Source: Muricea muricata (lineage: Eukaryota; Cnidaria; Anthozoa; Malacalcyonacea; Plexauridae). Taken from it: a stretch of 64,000 bases of DNA. The first letter of the stretch is position 1, and every line of letters begins with the position of its first letter. This document shows, in pieces, positions 23,015 to 35,000 of this stretch. The stretch is from NCBI GenBank assembly GCA_963855995.1, contig OY979717.1:16622960-16686959 (forward strand), given 5' to 3'. The position numbers and the translations under genes were made by a program. The notes beneath the pieces were generated by a model. That model was not told where the DNA came from. It did no database searches and saw nothing but the letters and a program-made list of their open reading frames with translations.

Positions 23015-25453
23015 ATGGCACTCAACGCGAGAAGTCTTAAAAGCTTCCACAGAGATCCTGAGTCTAAAACAGCAGTTTGTAACCTCGAGCGCTTTCAAAA
23101 CCTTGTTTACAATGAAAACTCTGATGTTATATGTGTTAACGAAACTTGGCTCACCAACGAAGTTAGTAACAAGGAAATTTTACATGCTGGGTATACAATT
23201 TACAGGAAAGATCGAGCAAATCGCTGCGGTGGTGGAGTCCTTATTGCAATTAAGACGGGGTCTTTCAAATCTGTTAAAGAATTCCAACCTGATATTGAAG
23301 AAATCCAACAACTAGAAATTGTATCAACTGAAGTAAGAACGGCTCACAATAAAAAACTACTCTACTGTTGCTGTTATCGTCCACCCGACGCCGATCCATC
23401 GTGGACATATGCATTTGCCACCTTTTTAAACCACGCATGTGAGCAATATCCAAACATTGTAATTTGTGGCGACTTTAACTTCCCAAAAATTCAGTGGGAA
23501 GAGATGGGCAAAACAAATGGTGTTAATGAAGTTCTCTCCGTTGAAATGTTAAATGATCACTTCCTATGTCAACTTAACCACACTCTTACACGCTGTAACA
23601 ATGTACTAGACCTGGTGATTACAAGTGTCCCAAATCATATTCGCCTGACAGAAATTTTACCGCCAGAACAATCATCAGTGTTTACAGATCACAATGCTAT
23701 TTCGTTCGATTTTACTGCTTTCATTAAAGCTCCGCGGAAATCTGTAAGAACCGCCCACGACTATGCGAAAGGAGATCTAAATGGTCTACGTGATGCGCTA
23801 AAGTCCACAGATCTATCATCGTTGATATCTGATTCTGATAACATTGATAATGACTGGCAACGTTGGAAGAACACATTCCTTTCAATAGTTTCTGCCTTCA
23901 TACCCAGGAAGGTAATCAAGGGTCGAAACCCACTACCATGGATTAACAGCGACATCCTTCATAAGATCAAACAAAAGGACTCTATTCGGCGGAGATTAAA
24001 AGTCAACCCAACCGGTTACTTGAAAGAGAAATACCGACGTCTTCGCTCCGAAATCAAGAAATTGTTGCGGGTGAGCCGTGAGAACTATTACATTTCGATC
24101 GACAGCAGTTTTAAGGATAATCCAAAGCGATTTTGGTCCGCGTTAAAGCAAACGTCAAAATCTTGTAGCATTCCTGATCGTGTCTCTATGCTGTCCACAT
24201 CACCAACTCCATCATCCTCAACTAGTCAACGCAGTTTCTTCAACCAAGCGCATTCTACCCAGTCAAGCCAACCTTCCAGACTAATTGCTACAAACCCTAA
24301 CGAAATAGCTGACCTCTTCAATACCTACTTCGCCTCCGTATTTACAACTGAAAACCTTCCTGTTCAATATTCTAACAAGTCATATGATCCGGTCTTAACG
24401 GATCTCAGCCTGTCTGAGTTAGAAGTAGAAATTTTACTCACTTCATTAGACACCAACAAAGCAACAGGATCAGACGAAATCCCTGCTAGACTTTTAAAAG
24501 AAACCGCCTCAATAATCGTTCCCTCCATCTGCAAGCTGTTCAACAAGTCGTTAGAACAAGGGACGGTGCCACAAGATTGGAAGCTAGCAAACGTTGTCCC
24601 CGTTTATAAGAAAGGTGATAAAGAACACACAGAAAATTACAGACCAATTTCCCTCCTGCCAATTATTTCGAAAGTTTTCGAACGGTCTATTTTCATGAAT
24701 ATTAGACGCCAATTTTCTCGGGCAATTCATGATCACCAGCACGGATTCCTCCAAGGAAAATCTTGCGTGACTAATTTATTAGAAGCACTAGAATACGTCG
24801 GCGCGTGTCTGGACACTGGAGGGCAAGTAGATATATTATACCTTGACATGTCCAAGGCGTTCGACCGAATTAACCATAAGCGCTTGATGGAGAAATTAGC
24901 AAATTCTGGTATTGGAGGTAACTTGCTAAATTGGTTTCGATCATACTTGACGTATCGACGTCAACGTGTAACTGTACTTGGCGTAACATCAAAGCAACTG
25001 CCAGTTTATTCTGGCGTTCCACAGGGATCAATACTCGGTCCTGCGCTGTTTCTTCTTTACGTGAATGATCTACTCGAAGCACCAACGTCCAGTCGAGCTG
25101 TAATGTTTGCCGATGACACCAAGTTATTCTCCACAATCAAATCACATTATGATGTTACAGCGCTACAAAATGACCTTGGAACCCTAGAGCATTGGTCAAC
25201 AGTATCTGGGCTATCATTTAACCAAAGCAAGTGCAAACATCAAACGCTAACACAGAAAAAAGTACCAGTTACTTCCTCGTACAAATTAGACGGCTCTGTT
25301 GTATCGATTTCGAACAATGAGAAAGACCTTGGCGTGTGGGTGTCATCGGATTTAACATGGAAAAAACAAGTGAACGAGCAGACAGCGAAAGCTAACAAGA
25401 TTCTAGGATATATTTTGAAGAAACACTTTGTCCATCAAGAGTACTGCAGCTAG
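23015..25453 (+). CDS. LINE ORF2: endonuclease-reverse transcriptase
   Basis: This 812-codon frame encodes an apurinic-like endonuclease followed by a reverse transcriptase, the enzymes of target-primed retrotransposition. Endonuclease marks are LNARSL (residues 3-8), ICVNETWL (about 35-43), RCGGGVLIAI (about 69-78), ICGDFNFPKIQW (about 149-160), LDLVITS and FTDHNAISFDF (about 224-234). RT marks are NKATGSDEIPARLL (about 484-497), ENYRPISLLPIISKVFER, LDMSKAFDRINH (about 610-621), SGVPQGSILGPALF, and the catalytic FADD at 698-701. All catalytic residues I can judge are present. The frame ends early because of a frameshift near 25420-25440; the missing C-terminus continues at 25428-26045. The ATG at 23015 sits just before the endonuclease, so the true start may be upstream. 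Confidence 0.85.
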   Translation: MALNARSLKSFHRDPESKTAVCNLERFQNLVYNENSDVICVNETWLTNEVSNKEILHAGYTIYRKDRANRCGGGVLIAIKTGSFKSVKEFQPDIEEIQQLEIVSTEVRTAHNKKLLYCCCYRPPDADPSWTYAFATFLNHACEQYPNIVICGDFNFPKIQWEEMGKTNGVNEVLSVEMLNDHFLCQLNHTLTRCNNVLDLVITSVPNHIRLTEILPPEQSSVFTDHNAISFDFTAFIKAPRKSVRTAHDYAKGDLNGLRDALKSTDLSSLISDSDNIDNDWQRWKNTFLSIVSAFIPRKVIKGRNPLPWINSDILHKIKQKDSIRRRLKVNPTGYLKEKYRRLRSEIKKLLRVSRENYYISIDSSFKDNPKRFWSALKQTSKSCSIPDRVSMLSTSPTPSSSTSQRSFFNQAHSTQSSQPSRLIATNPNEIADLFNTYFASVFTTENLPVQYSNKSYDPVLTDLSLSELEVEILLTSLDTNKATGSDEIPARLLKETASIIVPSICKLFNKSLEQGTVPQDWKLANVVPVYKKGDKEHTENYRPISLLPIISKVFERSIFMNIRRQFSRAIHDHQHGFLQGKSCVTNLLEALEYVGACLDTGGQVDILYLDMSKAFDRINHKRLMEKLANSGIGGNLLNWFRSYLTYRRQRVTVLGVTSKQLPVYSGVPQGSILGPALFLLYVNDLLEAPTSSRAVMFADDTKLFSTIKSHYDVTALQNDLGTLEHWSTVSGLSFNQSKCKHQTLTQKKVPVTSSYKLDGSVVSISNNEKDLGVWVSSDLTWKKQVNEQTAKANKILGYILKKHFVHQEYCS

Positions 25454-26045
25454 ACGAGCGCTATATCTTGCCCTGGTGAGGTCGCATTTTGGCTACGCAA
25501 CGCAGATTTGGTCACCACAGTCAGTGGAACTTACAAGTAAACTTGAAAGAACACAAAGACGTGCCACTAAATACATCTTAAATTTACCATTTAGCACAAC
25601 CGTTGACTATAAAACGAGGTTACAGTCTTTAAATCTTCTTCCAGTAACCTACTGGCACGAATACTTGGATCTCATGTTGTTTTACAAAATTACACATGGT
25701 TTAGTAACAATTAATCCTGATGTTCTGCCAACTATCCTCCTGAATCGTAGAATTACCCGTTCAACTTCATCAAAAACACCAAAATATGCCATCCCTAAAT
25801 GTAGAACTACTGCCTACCAGAAATCCTTCCTCGTAAGAGTGTGCCGACTTTGGAATGAAATTGCAGATGAACTGAACATCACTACGGATACTACATTGAC
25901 TGTATTCAAATCTCATTTGCTCAAGTATTACTTCTCATCGCTGAACATTAATTATGATCCTGAAAACTCTCGAACATTTAAGAGTATATGTCTAAAATGT
26001 AATTGTGTTCGTAGCCTGTTGCGTCCAATATCGTGTTGTTGTTAA
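25428..26045 (+). pseudogene. LINE ORF2 C-terminal tail, out of frame
   Basis: This frame continues the protein at 23015-25453 after a single frameshift. It encodes the conserved tail of CR1/jockey-type RTs: LYLALVRSHFGYATQIW at the start, LERTQRRATKYIL, LQSLNLLPVTYWHEYLDL in the middle, and RVCRLWNEIADEL near the end. It finishes in a Cys-rich stretch (CLKCNCVRSLLRPISCCC). There is no start codon of its own in the expected place. One indel would join the two parts, so the element is either recently dead or the assembly has an error. Confidence 0.8.
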
Positions 26046-26059
26046 ATTTTAAATAACAT

Positions 26060-26130
26060 CTTATCTGTAATATAATTATGTGTATGTGTATGTGTATGTG
26101 TATGTGTAAAGTGTATGTGTGTATTCGTAT
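26060..26130 (+). repeat. GTGTAT/TATG microsatellite in LINE 3' UTR
   Basis: The stretch repeats TGTATG and GTGTAT about nine times with small interruptions. It lies in the 3' UTR of the LINE. Confidence 0.8.
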
Positions 26131-26389
26131 ATGTAATGTATGATTGTAGAAACGTATGTGTATACTGCTATACATATATATGAAAGTATTGATATATTTG
26201 TAATGATAATACTACTTGAATATTTTTGTGTCGGGCCCGCAGTAATTGGCTATTCGCTGTTGCGGAAACCCAGCCGTCGTTATGTACTGTATTTCATTAT
26301 GTAAGTCCTGTTCTTGTCTTTTTATGTAATGTAATGTGTTATCGACAAAGTTTATAAAATAAAATAAAAAAATAAATAAATATTAGTTT

Positions 26390-28570
26390 TGCAAATTGCC
26401 AAGTTTCGCTCACATTGCTGTTCTTCCTAGACGTCTTTGTTTTCACAAACCGTGATATATAGTCTAACAAAATATGGGTACTGGTTGCACAACGCAATGA
26501 TTCCTAATTATGGATGATATAAAAGGTGTACACGCAAAAATGTTAATGAATTGAGTTGGTGTCTGTGACATAATTTTTTACACAGAAATTCATCTTCTCT
26601 CTGTTCTCTTATTATTTCATCTTCTCTCTGTTCTTGTGGTCAGCGACGTGGAACACTGGAGCATGATGATCCCCTTGGTCTGGGTGAAGTCAAGCTAAGC
26701 TTGCTTGTGTTTGATCCAATATTAACCATCTCTGCATTTCAAATATTTCACTTCTCCAGCCTCGCCCCCGGTGCTTGTTGTTCTACGACGGTGCGGGATA
26801 TAATTTGAAATCCTGAATCTCCTCTAATTTCAAACGCTAATGACGTTTTAAAATCCCCCAAAGTCACAGCTCTTTTACGTTTAAGTATTGCATGTAAATA
26901 GAAAAAGTTACTGAACATCGTGAAAAGATGCATTAAACAGTAAAGACCATTTTCCTCCACATTTTTGCTTGTCGACTCCACCCATACTTGCTGAGCGAGC
27001 AGCTGAAATCAGTCAATCAACCGTTTATTCGCATTTGAGCAAATTGCAATTGACTTGTTTCCACGTTAACTTATTTCAGTTTGACAGGCACATAAGATGA
27101 TAACGTTTTTATTGCATCATTCTTGCACAAATTAGTTCCTCAGTTATATTATCCAGGATTGGGGTATTCTCATACATTAATTTGAAAATTAGTTTGATTA
27201 ACGACGCAGGAAAGTGAATGATGCTACATGCGGTTGGAAGCGGTGCGTCAACGGACATAAAATAAGCTATTCTTTTTGCCTTTCGCATTGCCTTTCTTGA
27301 TATAAAAGGAAGAACATTCTAGAAAGCACGATTCCTGAGCCAAGTAATCAGACTGAAACATACAAACTTAATACGTTTTACATGTAACATACGTTTTTGG
27401 GCTTTGCTAATTCTACAGGGAAACTTCCGCAAACGTCTAATGACACATTTTGATGAACAGTTGTAGCGTTGTTCCAAAGTAAAGACAGGCCAAACAACAG
27501 TAAATTTGTTATGAATAATAAAAGCTTTCCGGTTGCATATATAGCAAGGTCAATATAACATCATTGCTTTTCCTATATCCAGCGATTTGACGTTGTTTGG
27601 TGCCGTAGAACTTCTGAAAATTGAAGCATTATCCCGACGTTTTCTTAATTTCCGATCTAAAAGTGCTTTCGTTACAAAGGGACTTGCCTCAAAGACGTCA
27701 TTTGAAAGAATCATTCCCTCAAACGGGGCGTGTTAAGGCCAATATAAAAGTATTTAATACAATTAGGAAGAGTGTGTATTGTTTGCATAAACCTCTTTGA
27801 AAACATATTGTTTCCTTTCCACAAGGCACAATATCGGGTATTGTTTGTGTTTTCGAAAATAATATAAGACACAAATCATCATTACTATAGGTCACCTTTT
27901 TTACCATGGCCAGTTTGGGTTGCATTCGTCATCGTAAGCGCCTTTCATGCTCTGGGTCGTATATCACTGGGGCCGATTGTAGGAAATGTGGGTAGCGCTA
28001 TCCACCGTATACTGGGTTTTTTAACTGCCACAGAAAGGCATAAAAAGCATGCATTGATACCTATTATATATTATGGAATATGTAACTAAATTGTCCAATC
28101 AAGAAACTCTATTTGTACTACGTGACAATGTTTTTCGTGGGGTCGCATGCCCAGTCCCCAGTTTTCGAGTTGGTATTATCTTTACTTCGGGTTGATATTT
28201 TACCGAATCACTCTCACTTCAGGTCTATAAATGATAATTTTTGAAATACCAAGAGACGACTTTAACTCGAAAGTGCTGAACTTTAATATGAGCTTACCTG
28301 GTTCTGTGCCTGGTTACTATACATGTTTAGTACGTTGGACAAGGGCGTTCCTTACGATATCCCGGTTTTCTGATAGGATTGCTTTAAATAAAATTATGAA
28401 TAAAGCAAACTATAAATAATTTACATGTTAAGTTCTGTTAACAACTCTCTCAGAATGTTGATTGAAAAATTTTCCCGGGGAAGCATGCCCATAATAAAAC
28501 GCTTAACGTCAAATTTTTTCCCATATCTAAATATCAACTGCATGGGCGGCCCTGCATGATGATTTCTCGC
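26390..28570. other. Intergenic, with a possible decayed coding stretch
   Basis: No gene could be named. On the minus strand, 27730 down to about 27290 stays open for roughly 145 codons apart from a single TGA; it contains basic segments such as LLDRKLRKRRDN and RRLRKFPCRISKAQKR. It has no domain I recognise. The rest is AT-rich without clear structure. Confidence 0.3.
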
Positions 28571-28784
28571 TGTTGGTAAGGGCAGCGTTGCCATGCAGTG
28601 TAAGCTTCCATATCAACTCAAAAAGAAGGGTTGGTCTTCTTGTGGTAGAGCTGAGAAACTGGCTATGCATCAGTTCCTATCAAATTCGGCTTTTCGAATT
28701 TTTGGAATTCATTCAGATAGACCACAAATTCAGACATATATTTATGAGGTGCCGTTACCGCCAAAATTCAAAGGCTTAATTTTT

Positions 28785-28992
28785 AAAATGGAGGCGTTAT
28801 TTTTTAAAATGGAGGCATTATTTTTTAAAATGGAGGCGTTATTTTTTAAAATGGAGGCATTATTTTTTAAAGTGGAGGCGTTAGTTTTTAAAATGGAGGC
28901 ATTATTTTTTAAAATGGAGGCGTTATTTTTTAAAATGGAGGCATTTTCTAAAATGGAGGTATTATTTTTTGAAATGGAGGCACTGTTTTAAA
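28785..28992 (+). repeat. Minisatellite, 21-bp units, higher-order 42 bp
   Basis: About ten copies of a 21-base unit TTTTTTAAAATGGAGGCRTTA are arranged head to tail. The R alternates G and A between neighbours, giving a 42-base higher-order unit. The unit length keeps one frame open, so a repeated KMEALFF is predicted in the frame 28593-28991. I see no evidence that it is translated. Decayed units continue to about 29050. Confidence 0.88.
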
Positions 28993-29583
28993 CGAAGGCT
29001 AAATTTTTGAAAATAAAGGCATTATTTTTGAATTCACTATCTCAGTTGAGGCGTATTTGATGAAAATAATGGCGTTGATTTGTAAAATGCTAATTTTATT
29101 TTTGACACATTTTATAATGTCATTGTTTAGCATTTGCAACGGCAACTTGTTCAAAAAGGAGATAAAGGGGGTATGGCGAATGCGAAATCGTACTGATTTT
29201 TGGAGGATATATTGTTTTGAGGACGTCTCTTTGTTTGCATAAATTAATACAGACACGGATTAACGTTTGGAATAATTTATTTCTTATAGAATATAACAAT
29301 ATAATACAAATAAATGGTATTTAAACATATTGTCAGGCTTCTACACTGTTCTCCATTTTCGATTGTTTGACTTTGTAACTCACAGTGGACTATGTTGATT
29401 AGTATATTATGGCTACTTCATGGCTATTTGTTTGACTGTAGTTTATTTCTCGCCACTTCATTTTAATACCATTTATGTAGGTTGATGTGGGGTCGATGTC
29501 AGGTGGATGTGGGGTGGATGTAGGGTGGATGTGGGGTGAATGTAGGGTGGATATATATATATGCGTGCGCGTGTTTTAAATAT

Positions 29584-29586
<3 letters not shown>

Positions 29587-29665
<79 letters not shown>
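29587..29665. repeat. (TA)n microsatellite 1
   Basis: An uninterrupted AT dinucleotide run of about 78 bases. It abuts the left arm of the first Penelope-like palindrome. Confidence 0.95.
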
Positions 29666-29668
<3 letters not shown>

Positions 29669-29764
29669 GTAATAAAATTGTAAAATAGTGATCTCGTTTG
29701 GAAAGTGCTCAACTTTATCGGAGCTTTATTAGTAAAACAGTAACTGAATAAGACTAAAATTTCA

Positions 29765-29839
29765 TTATGTACAATAAAAACTACAAATTTGTTTCGAGAG
29801 CTCTGTATAGGAGACTCTCTCATCAGGTTATAAATACGA
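29765..29839 (-). ncRNA. Hammerhead ribozyme motif, minus-strand copy
   Basis: This is the reverse-complement copy of the motif at 30158-30232, located in the left arm of the palindrome. The core CTGATGAG reads on the minus strand at 29826-29819, and GAAAC at 29795-29791. Core bases are unchanged, so it could still fold if transcribed from the minus strand. Confidence 0.65.
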
Positions 29840-29897
29840 CCAGGCTACTGCTTGCTTATTTAAATGTTTGTTAAACAACACTTCCGTGCGTGGCACT

Positions 29898-30137
29898 TCC
29901 TGCACACATCTAAGCAGACACATATGGACACTAAAGGAAAACAACTTAAACTATGACCTAAAATGGAGAATTCTGGCGAGAGCGAATTCGTATTCAAATA
30001 CTAACAAAAGATGTAATTCATGCATTGCCGAAAAGTACTTCATAATATGTAAACCTCAGTTGTGTTCATTAAACAGTAGAAATGAATTAGTAAATACGTG
30101 TCGCCACGCACGGAAGTGTTGTTTAACAAACATTTAA
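29898..30137 (+). pseudogene. Penelope-like GIY-YIG endonuclease C-terminal fragment
   Basis: The frame holds LSRHIWTLKENNLNYDLKW, then CNSCIAEKYFIIC, then LNSRNELVNTCRHARK. This order, with the Cys pair in CNxCxxEK and the closing Cys-Arg-His, is typical of the C-terminal end of GIY-YIG endonucleases in Penelope-like elements. The GIY-YIG core and the reverse transcriptase are missing. The stop codon lies shortly before the plus-strand hammerhead. An ATG at 29868 is inside the inverted arm and is not the true start. Confidence 0.7.
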
Positions 30138-30157
30138 ATAAGCAAGCAGTAGCCTGG

Positions 30158-30232
30158 TCGTATTTATAACCTGATGAGAGAGTCTCCTATACAGAGCTCT
30201 CGAAACAAATTTGTAGTTTTTATTGTACATAA
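30158..30232 (+). ncRNA. Hammerhead ribozyme motif (type I, Penelope-like)
   Basis: The core is complete: CTGATGA at 30171-30177, then stem II made of GAGAG/CTCTC plus CTC/GAG with a bulged T and a seven-base loop, then GAAA at 30202-30205. A short stem III follows (CAAA/TTTG), then TA with predicted cleavage after A30215. Stem I closes with AAC/GTT next to the core, with a looser helix outside. Hammerheads with very short stem III are known from Penelope-like retroelements, where they are thought to process element RNA. Identified by eye from core bases and pairing. Confidence 0.75.
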
Positions 30233-30262
30233 TGAAATTTTAGTCTTACTCAGTCACTGTTT

Positions 30263-31340
<1,078 letters not shown>

Positions 31341-31376
31341 TGTTGTGGAATTGGGGTGGAGGGTTGGTGATTTACG

Positions 31377-31482
<106 letters not shown>

Positions 31483-31659
31483 TATATATACAACGCCCCG
31501 TACAGACGAGCAACATTTCCTTGAAAAATTTCTTGACGAGTTCATTACGCGTTTGTACGACGAACACGTTTTCCTTGACAAGTTATCCTTGACAGGCTTT
31601 ATTTGTTCTTGTGTACGCGAGATTATTGAGAGATTATCCTGTCCGCTATTGTAACCGGC

Positions 31660-32709
31660 CGGCATCAGCCGGTATCTCCATTGAAAACTCCTTAATATGT
31701 TATTATATCGCTTTTTAAACTCGTTTTTAGCAGGTACAGTATCAGGGGCAAGTCGAAATAACTACGAAACAAAGTCGACCTGCACTTGTTTTTCGACGCA
31801 CGTGTGATAAGAGTGTAAGATTGGACAAAGAAATTCATGGTTGCATACAAATATTTTTATTATAATGCACCAGAATATCTTTGCAATCGATGTTTTGAGC
31901 TCCTGTTTCGACCGTTAAACATTTGTTTAAATTACACACAAGATAACGCAGAGCTTTTCTTTATACACGCGGGAGAAAATTGAATGCGAAATCTTTAGTT
32001 CCCAGAAATCATTTCGGAGATTGTTAGTCGATCACAGGCAAGAGTTAAACCCGCCACTTGTATCGTCAAGCATAACATAGAATTTATGAATTCTGAACGG
32101 CTCATTGGCTGAAAGCCGTGTTGATATATATATATACTCTACGTCAACACAGAAAACGTCCCGTCGCTTTTCTATTTTTTCTATTTTTTCTATTTTTTAA
32201 TTTTCCGTATTAATACACAATTATATCAACACTCGTGGAAATTGCAATTGCAAAAATTCGAAATTCTCGTTGTTCAAATTTCCACTCGTTTTGATATACC
32301 GTATTATCTAATTCCAAAAAAGTTGTCCTTTCAAACCTCAAACTCTGAGCCAGCAAAGAATGATGGAGGACAAATTTTAAGCTTTAGATTTGCATATTGG
32401 AGCTATTTGTGAGTGGACTGTTTTCTTGGGGGATAGTTACCATGTCTCTAAAAATGAGCTCCATATCTTGCTTTCTAGGCTGCTTAAATTGTGCTTCCAT
32501 CATGCTTTGCGTGCTCATGGTTTAAGGTTTGAAAGAACAACCTTTATTGAGTTAGCTATTTATCAACGCAGAAAGTGTTTTACATTTCTTAAAGCATAAT
32601 ATTATGACACGTGATTGTTCATTTTGCTTTGCAAGCCAAATCTACAATGCGCGCGCAAATAAAACCCAAGCATTTCTTCAGTTGCTTAGTGTGAGAGATG
32701 ATCAAACTT
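31660..32709. other. Intergenic region 3' of the sulfotransferase
   Basis: No gene is supported. The stretch contains a repeat copy (32207-32302) and a short TTTTTCTATT run at about 32170-32200. The 3' UTR of the minus-strand sulfotransferase should lie at its right end. Confidence 0.45.
32207..32302 (+). repeat. Short interspersed repeat, copy 2
   Basis: This is the same repeat as 2688-2776 in opposite orientation. It carries inverted ATATCAACACTCGTGGAAATT and AATTTCCACTCGTTTTGATAT ends, so it could form a hairpin. Confidence 0.6.
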
Positions 32710-33750
32710 TTAGATGTTCAGTTCTTTTTCGTAAAATCCCTGAATGAAGCTTATGATATTACCACAATGTTTTTGTACAAAACGAGTTGTTACGTTCGAC
32801 ATTGCAATCTTCCTATTAAGAATTTTTGTCGTATTTCTAGTTGTCGTAAAGGCCAATAAGCTAGAATCAAAATTCCCTTTCGCATTGGTACTGGATTCAA
32901 TCCAAGCACGCACGCCGATAGGAACAGTACCCATACCAGCAAACGCGTAGAGTTCTTCAGCAGTTTTATAAGGACGCATCATCATATTCCTAAACACTAC
33001 AAGTTTGTAGTTGTGTATAAGATCGTAGTTACTCGTCGTGCCGTATTCTATATTGTTCCATATTGTTTCACAAACTGAACGTATTTGTTGCTCCTGAGTT
33101 GTAGCGTTTCCTGTAATCCAGCCAAGTCGTTGCATTGATGGTATAACATGGCGCGGATCGCGCACTAAGTGGATGACACGCATATTCCAGGATTTCGAAT
33201 GCCACAGAAGATTTTCTAGGACAGAAGAGCCATTTTCGGGAAATCTTTTGGTCAACTCTTTTATCACAATATTCTTATTACTGAGACATGTGCGTGATGT
33301 TTTCTCAGAAACCGAAACATTTTTTTCTTGTTTTGAAAACTGGTTAATGCCGTTGCTCATATTCGAGCATCTGAAAAGCTTCGAAACTACATCTATTGCT
33401 TTGAACTTCAAATGATCATCTATAAATACATTTCCAATGATTCGCCGCAGTGGTTCAAAGACATAACCTGTGTTCCTGTCGCTTCGTTTGAAGATCTCCC
33501 CCAGGAAAGATGATCCTGACCGTCCACTTGTGAGGATAAGAATATTTGAAGGAACCATTTTCTCTTGTTTGTTCCACGTGTAGACTATCTTAGGAGTGCG
33601 AAATCTTGGAATCAATTCCATATTGCATTTTAAAGCAAACGATGCCGAAGGCGAACACAGAAACAAACATGCAAGAAAAAAAATCGCACACTCAAGGCCA
33701 AGTAGACTTAGCAAAGTCAAACCGACAAAATCTGGGCGTGTTTTCTTCAT
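32710..33750 (-). CDS. Golgi carbohydrate sulfotransferase (CHST type)
   Basis: This single-exon gene of 346 codons encodes a type II membrane protein. A short basic N-terminus (MKKTRPDF) precedes a signal anchor at about 9-33. The luminal domain has the two PAPS-binding signatures: the 5'-phosphosulfate loop LTSGRSGSSFLGEIF (about 73-87) and the 3'-phosphate block RVIHLVRDPRHVIPSM (about 191-206), and also FEPLRRI (about 98-104). These define carbohydrate sulfotransferases of the GlcNAc/Gal/GalNAc 6-O type, which move sulfate from PAPS to glycan hydroxyls in the Golgi. NxS/T sites at about 144 and 215 suggest glycosylation. Sugar preference cannot be read from the sequence. The 3' SULT helix region (VVFRNMMMRPYKTAEELYAF, about 251-270) lacks the usual RYEDL wording. 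The ATG at 33748-33750 is the first in frame. Confidence 0.85.
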   Translation of the reverse strand: MKKTRPDFVGLTLLSLLGLECAIFFLACLFLCSPSASFALKCNMELIPRFRTPKIVYTWNKQEKMVPSNILILTSGRSGSSFLGEIFKRSDRNTGYVFEPLRRIIGNVFIDDHLKFKAIDVVSKLFRCSNMSNGINQFSKQEKNVSVSEKTSRTCLSNKNIVIKELTKRFPENGSSVLENLLWHSKSWNMRVIHLVRDPRHVIPSMQRLGWITGNATTQEQQIRSVCETIWNNIEYGTTSNYDLIHNYKLVVFRNMMMRPYKTAEELYAFAGMGTVPIGVRAWIESSTNAKGNFDSSLLAFTTTRNTTKILNRKIAMSNVTTRFVQKHCGNIISFIQGFYEKELNI

Positions 33751-34033
33751 ACCCTCGAGGCTTCTTCCACTTTTCCACTTTTTTTAATTTAACATAATAT
33801 CATATCTCAACACATGTACTGAGTTTTCGATGTTGATTTCGTATGCCAGGAAGATGCATGATATTTAAACACATTTTCATAACACTGATAATTACCTTTT
33901 CTACTCGTTGCTAAGCAATTTGTTGTGCAAAATTTGGAATGAAATCATCGCAGAAGAGTCTGGGCAGATGATTGGCTGGGTTTAATAAGAACATGCATGA
34001 CTACCGCTGCTTTCCTCACGAGGTTTAAGCATG

Positions 34034-34191
34034 CAGTGGCGTCGCTAGCGCAATTAGTGAGGGGGACATATTAATATATTCGTGTTCTAGCACGAATTTT
34101 TGAAATCGATTCGATTTCAAAAGAAATTAATCGTGCAGAACACGAATATATAAATATGTCCCCCTCACTTATCACACTGGCTACGCCACTG
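34034..34191. mobile_element. hAT-type MITE, CAGTGGCG termini
   Basis: The 158-base near-palindrome runs from CAGTGGCGTCGCTAG to the complement of CAGTGGCGTAGCCAG, a terminus common in hAT elements. GGTTTAAG occurs at 34022-34029 and at 34192-34199 as an 8-base target duplication, with four extra bases (CATG) on the left. The centre is GATTCGATTTC-type with AGCACGAAT arms. Confidence 0.75.
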
Positions 34192-34742
34192 GGTTTAAGG
34201 TTTTTAATTTCTGGCAATTTAGTTTAACCTGCTAGTATAAACACTAGTAATTATTTTTGTGTTCAACCCAGGTCAACTTACGTCAACCGTGATTTATTCT
34301 AATTTTGTGTTAGCGAATGCGTATTAGGTTCATCAGCCAATCAGAACTGGCGCTCAAACGGCTGTTGCCAGAGCCTTACGTGAGCGCATGGCTATGGGTA
34401 CGAGAATGACGTCAACCCGGATGACATTCAGTTGACGTTTTGAGATTTGCTTAGCTCCTATCCTGCGATCGTATTTTACTCAATCAACTTGTTCTGGCCT
34501 GATGAAAACAGTCTCGAAAAATGTTTTTAATTTGCTGTCGACATTGTTCAATGTTGTCAACAATATTGTTCAGCATGCGCATTATTGAGCCCGCAATCAG
34601 GTGCACAAATGCTGAACAACAAAACAATATTGTTGGCAACATTGAAGAATGTTAAAACTGGCGTAAACCTTCGCCGTCTTGGTGTCACTCAAACATGGGG
34701 CTTTTATCTCAATGAAGTCATTTTGTCGGTATTTATAGAGTT

Positions 34743-35000
34743 AGGGCCTGTTCATATGGGAAGAAGCTTGATGACAGGCGAGATCTCGGTGACCGAGATA
34801 ATTTTTATCCCCTACGAACACAACTTTCCCGCTTAGCGGGAAAACTTTCTGTTTACACTTTACAAAATCTACATCACCGCGGGAAACTTTACCCGGTAAG
34901 CGGGAAAACATTTCTCCATATGAACAGAACAACATTATTTGACCTGTCGAAATGTTTTCTCTGGAACCAAGATAACTTCTGCCTATATGAACAGGCCCTT
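34743..35000. mobile_element. MITE with GGGCCTGTTCATATG termini and TTA duplication
   Basis: Termini GGGCCTGTTCATATG and CATATGAACAGG-like (TATATGAACAGGCCC) are inverted repeats, flanked by TTA on each side. A three-base TTA/TWA target fits PIF/Harbinger elements. Inside, GCGGGAAA motifs recur four times in both orientations. No transposase is present. Confidence 0.7.

Larger units (their letters stand above)
23015..26382 (+). mobile_element. Nearly intact non-LTR retrotransposon (CR1/L2/jockey-like)
   Basis: The element has one long ORF2-type frame with endonuclease and reverse transcriptase, a C-terminal RT tail in another frame, and a 3' UTR. The UTR contains a GTGTAT-type tandem repeat and ends in an A-rich tail of AAAATAAA-type units at about 26355-26382. 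The 5' boundary is uncertain; it may begin near 22450. No target-site duplication could be fixed. No gag-like ORF1 is seen before it. Confidence 0.82.
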
